DNA of 64,000 nt from Bradyrhizobium betae (lineage in GTDB: Bacteria > Pseudomonadota > Alphaproteobacteria > Rhizobiales > Xanthobacteraceae). This document shows, piece after piece, positions 8,990 through 20,841 of the stretch. The position numbers and the translations under genes are program-made. The DNA is taken from NCBI RefSeq assembly GCF_004123905.1, contig NZ_MZXW01000013.1, forward strand, positions 186,001 through 250,000. The letters are read 5' to 3'. Each line of letters begins with the position of its first letter. Within the stretch, counting starts at the first letter, position 1. The notes beneath the pieces are model-generated. The model did no database searches. It was not told where the DNA came from and saw only the letters and a list, made by a program, of their open reading frames with translations.

Positions 8990-9907
8990 ATGGATTATTT
9001 CGCCCAGCAACTCATCAACGGTCTCGTCCTGGGCTCGATCTACGGCCTGATCGCCATCGGTTACACGATGGTCTACGGCATCGTCGGCATGATCAACTTC
9101 GCCCATGGCGATGTCTTCATGATCGGCGGCTTCATCGCCCTGATCACCTTCCTGATCCTGGTCTCGCTCGGCCTGACTGCGATCCCGGTGATCCTGCTCG
9201 TGGTGCTGCTGGTCGCGATGGCGATCACCGCGCTCTATGGCTGGACCATCGAGCGCATCGCCTACCGGCCGCTGCGCCATTCCTTCCGCCTCGCCCCGAT
9301 GCTGTCGGCGATCGGCATGTCGTTCGTGCTGACCAACTACTCGCAGGTCGCGCAAGGCGCCCGCGTCAAGCCGATCCCGCCGCTCGTCACCGGCGGCTAT
9401 ACGCTGCATGAGAGCGCGGACGGGTTCGTCATCCAGCTCTCCAACATCCAGATCATAGTGGTCGTCACCACCATCGTGCTGCTGGCGCTCTTCACCTGGC
9501 TGGTGTCGCGCACAAGGCTCGGGCGCGACATGCGCGCCTGCGAGCAGGACCAGACCATGGCGGCGCTGCTCGGCGTCGACGTCGACCGCACCATCTCCAT
9601 GACCTTCGTGATCGGCGCGGCGCTCGCCGCGGTCGCGGGCCTAATGTACCTGCTCTATTACGGCTTGGTCGATTTCTTCATGGGCTTCGTCGCCGGCATC
9701 AAGGCGTTCACCGCGGCCGTGCTCGGCGGCATCGGCTCGCTGCCCGGCGCGATGCTCGGCGGTCTTGCGATCGGCCTGATCGAGACGTTCTGGTCGGCCT
9801 ATTTCTCGGTCGAGTACAAGGACGTCGCGGCGTTCTCGATCCTGATCGTCGTGCTGATCTTCATGCCGACCGGCCTGCTCGGCCGTCCCGAAGTCGAAAA
9901 AGTCTGA
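8990..9907 (+). CDS. livH: Branched-chain amino acid ABC transporter, LivH-type permease
   Basis: A 305-residue polytopic permease of the LivH family. It begins MDYFAQQLINGLVLGSIYGLIAIGYTMVYGI in character and shows INFAHGDVFMIGGF and, near the end, the EAA-like segment KAFTAAVLGGIGSLPGAMLGG. It forms the inner-membrane channel with LivM. The full livH-M-G-F-K set follows on the same strand, with only 11 bases to livM. Substrate could be branched-chain amino acids or other amides or aromatics handled by this family. Confidence 0.92.
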   Translation: MDYFAQQLINGLVLGSIYGLIAIGYTMVYGIVGMINFAHGDVFMIGGFIALITFLILVSLGLTAIPVILLVVLLVAMAITALYGWTIERIAYRPLRHSFRLAPMLSAIGMSFVLTNYSQVAQGARVKPIPPLVTGGYTLHESADGFVIQLSNIQIIVVVTTIVLLALFTWLVSRTRLGRDMRACEQDQTMAALLGVDVDRTISMTFVIGAALAAVAGLMYLLYYGLVDFFMGFVAGIKAFTAAVLGGIGSLPGAMLGGLAIGLIETFWSAYFSVEYKDVAAFSILIVVLIFMPTGLLGRPEVEKV

Positions 9908-9918
9908 CGGACCGCCGC

Positions 9919-11234
<1,316 letters not shown>

Positions 11235-11238
<4 letters not shown>

Positions 11239-12061
11239 GCGGCGACACCATTCTCAGCGTCGACCGGCTGACCATGCGCTTCGGCGGCATCGTCGCCGTG
11301 CAGGACCTCTCCTTCGCGGCCGAGCGGAAGAAGATCACCGCGTTGATCGGGCCGAACGGCGCCGGCAAGACCACCGTTTTCAACTGCATCACCGGCTTCT
11401 ACAAGCCGAGCGGCGGCACCATTCGCCTCAGCCATGACGACGGCAGGACGATCGCGCTGGAGCGGCTGAACGATTTCCGCATCGCCAAGCAGGCCAAGGT
11501 CGCCCGCACCTTCCAGAACATCCGCCTGTTTCCCGGCATGACCGCACTGGAAAATTTGATGGTGGCGCAGCACAACGCGCTGATGCGCGCCTCCGGCTTC
11601 ACCCTCCTCGGCCTCCTCGGCGTCCCTACCTACCGCGATGCCGAAAAGCGTGCGATCGATCTCGCCACCGACTGGCTCAAGCGGGTCAACCTGCTCGACC
11701 GCGCCGACGACGCTGCCGGCAATTTCGCCTATGGCGACCAGCGCCGGCTCGAGATCGCGCGCGCGATGTGCACTGAGCCCGCGCTGCTGTGCCTGGACGA
11801 ACCCGCCGCCGGCCTCAATGCCCGCGAAAGCGCGGCGTTGAGCGAGCTTCTGCTGTCGATCCGTAACGATGGCACCTCGATCCTGCTGATCGAGCACGAC
11901 ATGTCGGTGGTGATGGAAATCTCCGACCACATCGTGGTGATGGACCATGGCGTGAAGATCGCGCAAGGCTCCCCGCGCGAGGTCCGCGACGATCCCAAGG
12001 TGATCGCAGCCTATCTCGGCACCGACGAGGAAGAAGCCGTGGCCGTGATGGAGAGCGGGTC

Positions 12062-12065
<4 letters not shown>
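11235..12065 (+). CDS. livG: Branched-chain amino acid ABC transporter, LivG-type ATPase
   Basis: A 276-residue ABC ATPase. It has Walker A GPNGAGKT near residue 38, Q-loop ARTFQNIRLFPGMTALENL, an ABC signature replaced by the LivG form FAYGDQRRLEIARAM, Walker B LLCLDEPAAGLN and switch His IEHDMSVVM. These are diagnostic of LivG. The start overlaps livM and the end overlaps livF by 4 bases each, so all three are coupled. Confidence 0.93.
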
Positions 12066-12802
<737 letters not shown>

Positions 12803-12951
12803 GACGGCCATGTGCGGCCGAATGCGGCGAGATATCTCCGCCAATGCCCGTATTTTGCCGGTGACTTCTCCCAGGATTCATTCAAGAATGGCGCCGGTTT
12901 GGACCGGGCGTATCCGGCAACTTCCACAGGCGACCACCCGCGAGGTATCTC

Positions 12952-14070
12952 ATGAAATCACTGAAGCTCATCGGTCTGGCATTCGGCGCATCGCTCGCGC
13001 TATCGAGCGCAGCATTCGCGCAGGATGTCACCGTCGCAGTCGCTGGTCCGATGACCGGCGGCGAGTCCGCCTTCGGCCGCCAGATGAAGAACGGCGCCGA
13101 GATGGCCGTGTCTGACATCAACGCCGCCGGCGGCGTCAACGGCAAGAAGCTCGCGCTTTCCGTCGAGGACGATGCCTGCGATCCCAAGCAGGCGCGCTCG
13201 ATCGCCGAGAAGATCGCCGGCGCCAAGATCCCGTTCGTCGCCGGGCACTATTGCTCGTCGTCGTCGATCCCGGCCTCGGAAGCCTATGCCGACGGTAACG
13301 TGCTCCAGATCACCCCAGCCTCCACCAACCCGCTCTTCACCGAGCGCAAGCTGTGGAACGTGGCGCGCGTCTGCGGCCGCGACGATCAGCAGGGCCTGAT
13401 CGCGGCGCAGTACATCGCGAAGAATTTCAAGGGAAAGAACATCGCGATCCTCAACGACAAGACCACCTACGGCAAGGGTCTGGCCGACGAGACCAAGAAG
13501 GCGCTCAACAAGGCCGGCATCACCGAGAAGATGTACGAGTCCTACAACAAGGGCGACAAGGACTTCAACGCGATCGTGTCGCGCCTGAAGAAGGACAACA
13601 TCGACCTCGTCTATGTCGGCGGCTACCATCAGGAGTCTGGCCTGATGGTGCGCCAGATGCGCGACCAGGGCCTGAAGACCATTCTGATGGCCGGCGACGC
13701 GCTCGCCGACAAGGAGTTCGCCTCCATCACCGGCCCGGCCGGCGAAGGCACGCTGTTCACCTTCGGCCCCGACCCGCGCAACAAGCCGACCGCGAAAAAG
13801 ATCGTCGATGCCTTCAAGGCCAAGAACATCGACCCCGAAGGCTACACGCTCTACACCTATGCGGCGATGCAGGTCTGGTCGCAGGCCGCCAAGAAGGCCG
13901 GCACCACCGACGCCAAGAAGGTCATGGAAGCGATGAAGGCCGGCAAGTGGGACACCGTGATCGGCCCGATCGAGTACGACGCCAAGGGCGATATCAAGCA
14001 GCTCGACTATGTCGTGTACAAGTGGGACGCCAAAGGCGGCTACGCCGAGATCAAGGGCAACGGCACCTGA
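12952..14070 (+). CDS. livK: Periplasmic branched-chain amino acid-binding protein
   Basis: A 372-residue type-I periplasmic binding protein. A clear Sec signal peptide (KLIGLAFGASLALSSAAFA) ends near residue 23. The mature part shows the Peripla_BP_6 features VAGPMTGGESAFGRQMKNGAEMAV in type and VAGHYCSSSSIPASEAYA. The sequence GAGGTATCTC precedes the ATG. It delivers ligand to LivHMGF encoded upstream, and a strong terminator follows. Actual ligand cannot be read from the sequence. Confidence 0.92.
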   Translation: MKSLKLIGLAFGASLALSSAAFAQDVTVAVAGPMTGGESAFGRQMKNGAEMAVSDINAAGGVNGKKLALSVEDDACDPKQARSIAEKIAGAKIPFVAGHYCSSSSIPASEAYADGNVLQITPASTNPLFTERKLWNVARVCGRDDQQGLIAAQYIAKNFKGKNIAILNDKTTYGKGLADETKKALNKAGITEKMYESYNKGDKDFNAIVSRLKKDNIDLVYVGGYHQESGLMVRQMRDQGLKTILMAGDALADKEFASITGPAGEGTLFTFGPDPRNKPTAKKIVDAFKAKNIDPEGYTLYTYAAMQVWSQAAKKAGTTDAKKVMEAMKAGKWDTVIGPIEYDAKGDIKQLDYVVYKWDAKGGYAEIKGNGT

Positions 14071-14121
14071 GACAGGAAGGCTGACCCTTTAACCAATCGC
14101 CTTTAACCAGATCGGCCCCAA

Positions 14122-14150
14122 CGCCCCGGTTCGCCGGGGCGTTTCCTTTT
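14122..14150 (+). terminator. Rho-independent terminator after livK
   Basis: CGCCCCGG, loop TTCG, CCGGGGCG, then TTTCCTTTT. An 8-bp perfect stem with a stable tetraloop and a T-rich tail. It ends the liv operon just before the convergent response regulator gene. Confidence 0.9.
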
Positions 14151-14159
14151 GCAGCACGG

Positions 14160-14546
14160 TCAGACGACGGCCGAGAGTTCGCCGCCCGCTGCAGCCTGGG
14201 CCTTCCGCAGGGCTTGCAGGAGATCGTTCGGCCGAAACGGCTTTTGCAGGCACACCACGTCGGCCAGCCCGGGAGCCTCGCCGATGAAATCCAGCGCGGT
14301 CATGCCGGAGACTGCGACGATCGGAAACCCCGGAACCCGCTCACGAATGGCCACCATGACGTCAACGCCACTGGTGTCGGCCAGGAAAATATCGACAATC
14401 GCGGCATCAAAAACGCCTTCGCCGAAAGCCTTCAGGCCCGCCGCGCCGCTCTCGGCCTCGACCACGTCATAATGGTTGACCCGAAGCACGATCGCCACCA
14501 TCGCGCGGACGTCCTTCTGGTCGTCGACAACGAGCACACGCGGCAT
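14160..14546 (-). CDS. Single-domain response regulator (CheY-like)
   Basis: A 128-residue stand-alone receiver domain. Acidic pair Asp8/Asp9, phospho-acceptor Asp52 (AAIVDIF), the Thr/Ser position VSGMTA and the invariant Lys in LQKPFRP are all present. There is no output domain, so it must act by protein contact or as a phosphate sink. It is divergent from the large hybrid kinase at 14742, about 195 bases away, and is the natural candidate partner. Confidence 0.88.
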   Translation of the reverse strand: MPRVLVVDDQKDVRAMVAIVLRVNHYDVVEAESGAAGLKAFGEGVFDAAIVDIFLADTSGVDVMVAIRERVPGFPIVAVSGMTALDFIGEAPGLADVVCLQKPFRPNDLLQALRKAQAAAGGELSAVV

Positions 14547-14741
14547 GGGAACAACTCCCGGATCCGTCTCATTAATTGGTTCAATTCACCGCAAAAGGGC
14601 GACAAGGCAGTATGAATACGTGCCAGTAAAGCACTTCTTACCAATTACCCGTTCCGAGTCGCCCTCCAAGTTAAGTAAGCTGTAACCCTCGGTTGAGTCG
14701 CAAGCGCTTTCCGTCAGGATGCGCGCCCGGAGTCCGCTACC

Positions 14742-17594
14742 ATGAAAGTAGCGGCTGTCCGGCCGGAAGAGATTGACGTACGAGGTCACCATGCCGGCTT
14801 ACGAGAGATCGACGTGCTAGCGCCCAACGACCGAAGCACCTTCCTGTCGACCTTGCCGGCGACGCAGAGCGACCGCAGGACGGCAATGGCGATCGTCGGG
14901 ATCTCCGCGATCCTGTTCGCGCTGGCGGTACCGTTTGCCGGCATGCCGCTCGTGCAGGTGCCAGCCTTCGTGGCGAGCTACCAGTCGGCGCTCGCGGTCA
15001 GCGACATCATCACTGCCGTTCTGCTGCTGTCGCAGTTTGCCGTCCTGCGCAGCCGCGGGCTGCTACTGCTGTCGACCGGCTATCTGTTCACGGCCACGGC
15101 TGCGGTAACCCACGCCCTCACCTTCCCGGGGTTGTTTGCCCCGACCGGACTGTTCGGCGCCAGCTCGCAGACCACCGTCTGGCTCTACATGATCTGGCAC
15201 GGCGGCTTCCCGCTGTTCGTCCTGGGCTATGCCTCGCGGAAGGACAACACTGGCGGCAACAGGATTGCGGGCTCGACGTCGCGCGCGGTTGCTCTCTCCG
15301 TCGTTGGCGTGCTCATCGCAATGGCCGTTTTCGCCTGGCTCGTGACGGCGCAGCACGACCTGCTGCCGATCTTGCTGAAGGACGGCCATTACACCAGCAC
15401 CATGATCGGCGTGGTCTCGTTCGTGTGGTCCTTGAGTTTCGCCGCGCTGTTCATGCTGTGGTTTCGCAAGCCGCACACCGTGATCGACGTCTGGCTCATG
15501 GTCACGATGTGCGCCTGGCTGTTCGATATCGCGCTGTCGGCGATCGTCAACGTCGCGCGTTTCGATCTCGGCTTCTATGCCGGCCGGCTCTACGGCCTCG
15601 GCGCGTCGAGCTTCGTGCTCGCGGTGCTGCTCATCGAGAACGTGCGCCTCCAGGCCAACATGGCGGGCATGGTCGGCGCACTCCAGCGGCAGTCGAGCAC
15701 GGAGAGAAACTATTATGCGGAGCGCGAGCGGCTGTTCAGCGCGGTCGTGGAGTCCTCCAACGACGCCATCATCACGAAGTCGCTCGACGGCACCATCACG
15801 TCCTGGAACCATGCTGCGGAGCGCGTCTTCGGCTATTCCGCCGAGGAGGCGATCGGCCGTCAGGTCGACATCATCATGTCCGAGGGACAGCGCGAGGAAG
15901 TCGACGAAATGCTGGCCAGCACCCGCAACGGCGGGGTGATCGACCAGCACGAGACCGTGCGGCTACACAAGAACGGCCAGCCCATCGACGTGATGCTGAG
16001 CCAGGTTCCACTGCGATCGCGCGACGGCAACATCATCGGCGCCTCCAAAGTGGTCCGCGACATCACCGAGCGGAAGCGAGCGGAGTCCGCTCTCAACCGC
16101 GAGATCGAGGAGCGCCAACGCATCTTCGAAACCTCGCAGGACCTGATCCTGGTCACCGACGGATTTGGCAATTTCGTCCAGGTCAGCCCCAGCGTCACCG
16201 CCATTCTCGGCCTCAGCCCGGACGACATGGTCGGGCACAGTGCGACCGAGTTCATTCACCCCGATGACCTCGAGAAGACGCGGGACGAGATGCGCACGGC
16301 GCGGCGCGGCGCGGTCAAGCGCAGCTTCGAGGCGCGCTACTACCACCACGACGGGCACGAGGTCACGCTGAACTGGATGGGCACCTGGTCGGAGCCCGTG
16401 AAGCGGCATTTCTTCATCGGCCGCGACCTGACCGAGAAGCAGGCCGCCGAGGCCCAGCTCAGGCAGGTCCAGAAGATGGATTCCATCGGCCAGCTGACCG
16501 GCGGCGTCGCCCACGACTTCAACAACGTGCTGACCGTCATCACCGGCACGATCGGCATTTTGGCGGATGCCGTGGCCGACCGGCCCGAGCTCGCCGCCAT
16601 CACCAAGCTGATCGACGACGCCGCCGAACGCGGCGCGCAACTGACAAAACACCTGCTCGCCTTTGCCCGCAAGCAGCCGCTCCAGCCACGCGAGATCGAC
16701 GTCAACGCATTGACGCTCGAGGCCGCCAAGCTGCTGCATCCGACGCTGGGCGAGCAGATCACCATCATGCCGCAGCTGACCGAGGACGCCTGGCCGACAC
16801 TGGTGGACCCGGGCCAGCTCTCTACCGCGATCCTCAATCTTGCGCTGAACGCGCGCGACGCCATGCCTGATGGCGGCACCCTGGTGCTGGAGACCCGCAA
16901 CATCTTCCTCGACGACGGCTATGCCAGCATGAATCCCGACGTCGTCGCCGGCAACTATGTGATGATAGCGGTCAGCGACACCGGCACCGGCATTCCGCCG
17001 GATCTGATCGAGCGGGTGTTCGATCCCTTTTTCACCACCAAGGAGGTCGGCAAGGGCACCGGCCTGGGCTTGAGCATGGTGTTCGGCTTCGTCAAGCAGT
17101 CCGGCGGGCACATCAAGATCTACAGCGAGGAAGGCCACGGCACGAGCGTGAAGATCTACCTGCCGCGTTCGACTGGCGTGCAGGAAACCGAGTACGAGGT
17201 GCTCCAGAACGTACCCATCACGGGGGGCAGCGAGAAGATCCTGATCGTCGAGGACGACACGCTCGTCCGGCAGTATGTCGTGACCCAGATCAAGAGCCTC
17301 GGCTATACCGCGCTCGAGGCCGCTAACGCGGCCGAAGCCCTCACCATCATCGATGCCGACAAGGGCATCGACCTGCTCTTCACCGACATCATCATGCCGG
17401 GCCACATGAACGGCCGCCAGCTTGCCGATGAGGCGGTGCGGCGGCGTCCCGACCTGAAGACGCTGTTCACCTCGGGCTACACCGAGAACGCGATCGTCCA
17501 TCATGGCCGGCTCGACTCCGGCGTGTTGCTGCTCGCAAAACCCTACCGCAAATCCGAGCTCGCCAAGATGCTCAGGACGGCGCTTGCGAGTTGA
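14742..17594 (+). CDS. Hybrid sensor histidine kinase: MASE4-PAS-PAS-HisKA-HATPase-REC
   Basis: A 950-residue hybrid kinase. Residues about 35-310 form a MASE4-like membrane sensor that opens FLSTLPATQSDRR and has several helices. PAS domains cover roughly 325-445 and 450-575. The HisKA box GVAHDFNNVL places the phospho-His at residue 591. The ATPase domain has N-box LNARDAMP, then DTGTGIPPD and GKGTGLGLSMV. A C-terminal receiver carries phospho-acceptor Asp882 (LLFTDIIMPG) and Lys in LAKPYRK. The sensed signal is unknown. The start is uncertain by up to about 45 codons; later in-frame ATGs exist. Confidence 0.88.
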   Translation: MKVAAVRPEEIDVRGHHAGLREIDVLAPNDRSTFLSTLPATQSDRRTAMAIVGISAILFALAVPFAGMPLVQVPAFVASYQSALAVSDIITAVLLLSQFAVLRSRGLLLLSTGYLFTATAAVTHALTFPGLFAPTGLFGASSQTTVWLYMIWHGGFPLFVLGYASRKDNTGGNRIAGSTSRAVALSVVGVLIAMAVFAWLVTAQHDLLPILLKDGHYTSTMIGVVSFVWSLSFAALFMLWFRKPHTVIDVWLMVTMCAWLFDIALSAIVNVARFDLGFYAGRLYGLGASSFVLAVLLIENVRLQANMAGMVGALQRQSSTERNYYAERERLFSAVVESSNDAIITKSLDGTITSWNHAAERVFGYSAEEAIGRQVDIIMSEGQREEVDEMLASTRNGGVIDQHETVRLHKNGQPIDVMLSQVPLRSRDGNIIGASKVVRDITERKRAESALNREIEERQRIFETSQDLILVTDGFGNFVQVSPSVTAILGLSPDDMVGHSATEFIHPDDLEKTRDEMRTARRGAVKRSFEARYYHHDGHEVTLNWMGTWSEPVKRHFFIGRDLTEKQAAEAQLRQVQKMDSIGQLTGGVAHDFNNVLTVITGTIGILADAVADRPELAAITKLIDDAAERGAQLTKHLLAFARKQPLQPREIDVNALTLEAAKLLHPTLGEQITIMPQLTEDAWPTLVDPGQLSTAILNLALNARDAMPDGGTLVLETRNIFLDDGYASMNPDVVAGNYVMIAVSDTGTGIPPDLIERVFDPFFTTKEVGKGTGLGLSMVFGFVKQSGGHIKIYSEEGHGTSVKIYLPRSTGVQETEYEVLQNVPITGGSEKILIVEDDTLVRQYVVTQIKSLGYTALEAANAAEALTIIDADKGIDLLFTDIIMPGHMNGRQLADEAVRRRPDLKTLFTSGYTENAIVHHGRLDSGVLLLAKPYRKSELAKMLRTALAS

Positions 17595-17679
17595 GCCTGC
17601 GGCATCGGTACGCTATCGCAGATAGCTAGCAGCGCGATGCGATTTGGTTGGCTGGTCATCGCGCTTCAGGTCTTTGTTC

Positions 17680-17728
17680 GAGCATGATCTTTTCGGAAAA
17701 CCGCTTCGCGCTCTTCCGGATCATGCTC
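17680..17728. repeat. Intergenic inverted repeat with GAGCATGATC arms
   Basis: GAGCATGATC at 17680-17689 pairs with GATCATGCTC at 17719-17728. Between them are TTTTCGGAAAACCGCTTCGC and CTCTTCCG, which give further internal pairing (CGGAA/TTCCG). This is the GAGCATGATC-type element I associate with Bradyrhizobium intergenic DNA. It lies directly upstream of the P1 peptidase gene, so ORF extension through it is artefactual. Confidence 0.75.
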
Positions 17729-17748
17729 CCGCGCATGGAGTGCCGTCC

Positions 17749-18744
17749 TTGAAAAACCTTCTCACCGATATCGCCGGCGTTCGCGTCGGCCACGCCGAAG
17801 ACGCGAAAGTCGCCTCCGGCACGACGGCGATCATCTTCGATTCCCCCGCGATCGCGGCGATCGACGTCCGCGGCGGCGGCCCCGGTACGCGCGAGGGAGC
17901 GCTGCTCGATCTTGCCAGCACACAAGAACGGGTCGATGCGATCGCGCTGTCCGGCGGCTCCGCCTTCGGGATCGAGGCCGGCGGCGGCGTGCAAGCCTGG
18001 CTCGCCGAACAGGGCCGCGGTCTCAATATCCGGGGCGCAGTGATCCCACTGGTGCCGGGTGCGATCATGTTCGACCTGCTCAATGGCGGCGACAAGGGCT
18101 GGGGCCGCTTCGCCCCCTATCGCGATCTTGGCTACGCCGCGGCGATGGCCGCAGGCCACGACTTCACGCTGGGCAGCGCCGGCGCAGGCTTGGGGGCCAC
18201 CACCGCGACCTTCAAGGGCGGGCTCGGCTCGGCCTCGGCGGTCCTCGCCAACGGCATCAAGGTCGCCGCCCTCATGGTCGTCAACGCGGTTGGCAGCGCA
18301 ACAATCGGCGACGGGCCGTGGTTCTGGGCCGCGCCGTTCGAGGAGAACAGCGAATTCGGCGGGCGCGGCCTGCCGCCCAAATTCACGCCGGACATGCTGG
18401 CGATGCGCATCAAGGGCGGCCCCGCCGCGAGCGCGCGGGAAAACACCACCATCGGCCTCGTCGTCACCGACGCCACGCTGACCAAGGCACAAGCCAAGCG
18501 TCTGGCGATGATCGCGCACACGGGAGTTGCCCGCGCCATCTACCCGGTTCATGCGCCGACCGACGGCGACGTGCTGTTTGCAGCCGCGACCTGCGAGAAG
18601 CCGATCGAGCCGCTGGTCGGCCTCACCGAGCTCGGCACCGTCGCCGCCAACGTGGTCGCGCGCGCGATCGCGCGGGGCGTTTACAGCGCGAACGCACTGC
18701 CGTTTGCGGGGGCGCAGCCGGCCTGGAAGGACCGCTTCGGCTAA
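17749..18744 (+). CDS. P1 family peptidase (DmpA-type aminopeptidase)
   Basis: A 331-residue member of the DmpA/P1 family of self-processing N-terminal nucleophile hydrolases (L-aminopeptidase/D-esterase). It shows ITDIAGVRVGHA-type start (LLTDIAGVRVGHAEDA), VRGGGPGTRE, ALSGGSAFGIEA and VVNAVGSATIGDG. The reading frame continues upstream into a repeat. I prefer the TTG at 17749: GGAG at 17737-17740 is 8 bases away and the protein then begins at the family's normal N-terminus. A GTG at 17740 is the alternative. Natural substrate unknown; likely short peptides or beta-peptides. Confidence 0.85.
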   Translation: MKNLLTDIAGVRVGHAEDAKVASGTTAIIFDSPAIAAIDVRGGGPGTREGALLDLASTQERVDAIALSGGSAFGIEAGGGVQAWLAEQGRGLNIRGAVIPLVPGAIMFDLLNGGDKGWGRFAPYRDLGYAAAMAAGHDFTLGSAGAGLGATTATFKGGLGSASAVLANGIKVAALMVVNAVGSATIGDGPWFWAAPFEENSEFGGRGLPPKFTPDMLAMRIKGGPAASARENTTIGLVVTDATLTKAQAKRLAMIAHTGVARAIYPVHAPTDGDVLFAAATCEKPIEPLVGLTELGTVAANVVARAIARGVYSANALPFAGAQPAWKDRFG

Positions 18745-18792
18745 AAACGAATGGGCACAAAGGGCGTTGTCTGACGGGACCAGGTGCACGTC

Positions 18793-19005
18793 ATGCCGTC
18801 TTCTGTGATCCGCTTTTTTCGCTACGCCGCCGACACGCGCGAGTTGAAGGTAACCTTCGTCAGCGGCCGGCTCTACATTTACGAAAAGGTTCCGCCTGAA
18901 GTGGCCGCCGCGTTCGGGGAGGCGCGTTCAAAAGGTACGTTTTTCAATCGCGACATCCGCGATCGCTACGTCTATCGTGACATCACTCACGAGCATGCTG
19001 AATAG
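18793..19005 (+). CDS. KTSC domain protein
   Basis: A 70-residue protein that is a single KTSC domain: SSVIRFFRYAADTREL, VTFVSGRLYIYEKVPPEV and GTFFNRDIRDRY. The domain takes its name from its occurrence at the C-terminus of some lysyl-tRNA synthetases; its function is not established. ATG at 18793 is preferred; a GTG three codons upstream is possible. It stands alone about 50 bases after the peptidase gene and ends 12 bases before the convergent EF-hand gene. Confidence 0.82.
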   Translation: MPSSVIRFFRYAADTRELKVTFVSGRLYIYEKVPPEVAAAFGEARSKGTFFNRDIRDRYVYRDITHEHAE

Positions 19006-19017
19006 CTCGGATCCGGC

Positions 19018-19845
19018 TCACACGCTCATCGACATGGATGAGCCGGCAGCCGCTGAAGAGCCCTGCCCCTGCCCGCCCTGCCGCTGCATCAACTGCGCGA
19101 ACAGATCATAGGCCGAATTGCCGCCGCCGTTCACATTCGACGAGCTGGACGTGCCCGGGACCGTCGTCGACATCTTGAACCCGTCGGAATAGGTGACGGT
19201 CGTGGTGGTCGAGCCGTCCGCAGCGGTCGTCGTGGTCGAGGTCGAGCCACCGCTCGACGAGGACGAGGAATCCGATCCGCTGCCGGAAGCATCGCCCGAG
19301 CCGCTCGCACCTTGCGCGTGGTGACCGCCATGGCCGCTCTTCAGCGCCTTCGACATCTCATCCAGGCTCACGTCGCCGTCGGAATTCGAATCCAGCTTCG
19401 AGAACACGTCGTCAGCCTGCGCCGTGTTGGTGCCGCCGGCGCCGAGCGCGTTCTCGAACTCGGACTTGGTGATGTTGCCGTCACCGTCGGCGTCGATCTG
19501 CGAGAACAGGTCCTTGAGCGCAGCGTCCCGGCTCGTCGACGTCGAGGGGGTCGAGCTCGACGAGGTGGAGGCGGAGGTCGAGGTCGCCGCGCTGCTGTCC
19601 GACGACTGGCTCTGCGCGGCGATCAGCGCGCTCATCGTCTCCGGCGAGATCTGCGCGCAATTGCCCGAATTGACCGACGAGGTCGCGCCGCTGGACGTGC
19701 TGTTGCTGCTGCTGTCGATCGCGAACGGATTGGTCGTCGCGCTTTGCGAAGACCCCGTCTTCTGGGTCGACGAGGACGATTTCGAGTTCGTCAGCGACTG
19801 GATCGCGTCGAGTGCGCTCGATACGGCACTCAGGGCAAACAACAT
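19018..19845 (-). CDS. EF-hand calcium-binding protein with Ser/Thr-rich linkers
   Basis: A 275-residue protein with two canonical 12-residue EF-hand loops, [12 protein letters not shown] and [12 protein letters not shown], about 40 residues apart in the middle. The flanks are long low-complexity Ser/Thr/Gly tracts ([17 protein letters not shown] in type). The C-terminus is Gln/Gly/Ser rich. GGAG at 7 bases before the ATG at 19845 fixes the start and removes a spurious extension. There is no strong signal peptide, although the N-terminus [15 protein letters not shown] is mildly hydrophobic. Probably a surface or secreted calcium-binding protein; function unknown. Confidence 0.85.
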   Translation of the reverse strand: MLFALSAVSSALDAIQSLTNSKSSSSTQKTGSSQSATTNPFAIDSSSNSTSSGATSSVNSGNCAQISPETMSALIAAQSQSSDSSAATSTSASTSSSSTPSTSTSRDAALKDLFSQIDADGDGNITKSEFENALGAGGTNTAQADDVFSKLDSNSDGDVSLDEMSKALKSGHGGHHAQGASGSGDASGSGSDSSSSSSGGSTSTTTTAADGSTTTTVTYSDGFKMSTTVPGTSSSSNVNGGGNSAYDLFAQLMQRQGGQGQGSSAAAGSSMSMSV

Positions 19846-20097
19846 TGCACAACTCCAACCGATGCGGCATGCCGCGGCCAATGTTCTGGCGGTGAAGTCA
19901 GCAAGCGTCATGCCAGCGCAAAAAGCTCAATGAAATCCGCACTTGCCGCGCATGGCGCGGCCGGGGAACACCGGCAATTCATGCCGGTCGCGGCAGAAAT
20001 TTCCGCCCACAGGAAGCACGCCGTCCCTGCATTGCCCGGCCGAGAGGCCCATGTTAGGCGGGGTTCATCTTTCACGGCCGCCACGGGAAACCGCGCC

Positions 20098-20799
20098 ATG
20101 ACCCAAGCCTTCGCCCCCCGCCCCCTGGCCATCGCGCCCTCGATCCTGGCCTCGGATTTCTCCAGGCTCGGCGAAGAGGTGCGCGCGGTGGATGCCGCGG
20201 GCGCCGACTGGATCCATCTCGACGTGATGGACGGGCACTTCGTTCCCAACATCTCGTATGGCCCCGATGTCATCAAGGCGATGCGCCCGCACACCAAGAA
20301 GATTTTTGACGCGCATCTGATGATCTCGCCTTGCGACCCCTATCTCGAGGCCTTCGCAAAAGCCGGCTGCGACCACATCACCGTGCATGCGGAGGCCGGT
20401 CCCCATCTGCACCGCTCGCTCCAGGCGATCCGCGCGCTCGGCAAGAAGGCCGGTGTCTCGCTCAACCCGGGCACGCCGATCAGCGTGCTTGAATACGTCA
20501 TCGACCTCGTCGACCTCGTGCTGGTGATGTCGGTCAATCCCGGCTTCGGCGGCCAGGCCTTCATCCCGTCCGCGATCGGCAAGATCCGCGACATCCGCGC
20601 GATGACGGCGGGCCGGCCGATCGACATCGAGGTCGACGGCGGCGTTGGCCCCGACGTCGCTGGTCCCTTGGCCGCGGCCGGCGCCAACGCCTTCGTCGCC
20701 GGCACCTCCGTCTTCAGGGGCGGCACGCAGGACGCCTACAAGACCAACATCGCCGCGATCCGTAACGCAGCGGCAACGGCACGCGGCGAAGCGATCTGA
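20098..20799 (+). CDS. rpe: Ribulose-phosphate 3-epimerase
   Basis: A 233-residue TIM-barrel epimerase. Diagnostic segments are [47 protein letters not shown] and [10 protein letters not shown]. It interconverts ribulose-5-phosphate and xylulose-5-phosphate in the pentose phosphate and Calvin cycles. The frame is open far upstream, but homology starts at the ATG at 20098. It stands alone between two convergent or divergent genes, with no cbb genes nearby, so a housekeeping role is likely. Confidence 0.95.
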   Translation: MTQAFAPRPLAIAPSILASDFSRLGEEVRAVDAAGADWIHLDVMDGHFVPNISYGPDVIKAMRPHTKKIFDAHLMISPCDPYLEAFAKAGCDHITVHAEAGPHLHRSLQAIRALGKKAGVSLNPGTPISVLEYVIDLVDLVLVMSVNPGFGGQAFIPSAIGKIRDIRAMTAGRPIDIEVDGGVGPDVAGPLAAAGANAFVAGTSVFRGGTQDAYKTNIAAIRNAAATARGEAI

Positions 20800-20841
20800 C
20801 CGGGTTCACCAAGCACGGCTTTGCGGGGTCGGCGCGGTCCC

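Noticed and set aside
15963..17504. A 513-codon minus-strand ORF across the hybrid kinase
   Set aside because: Antisense to well-defined HisKA, HATPase and receiver domains, with no recognisable domain of its own.
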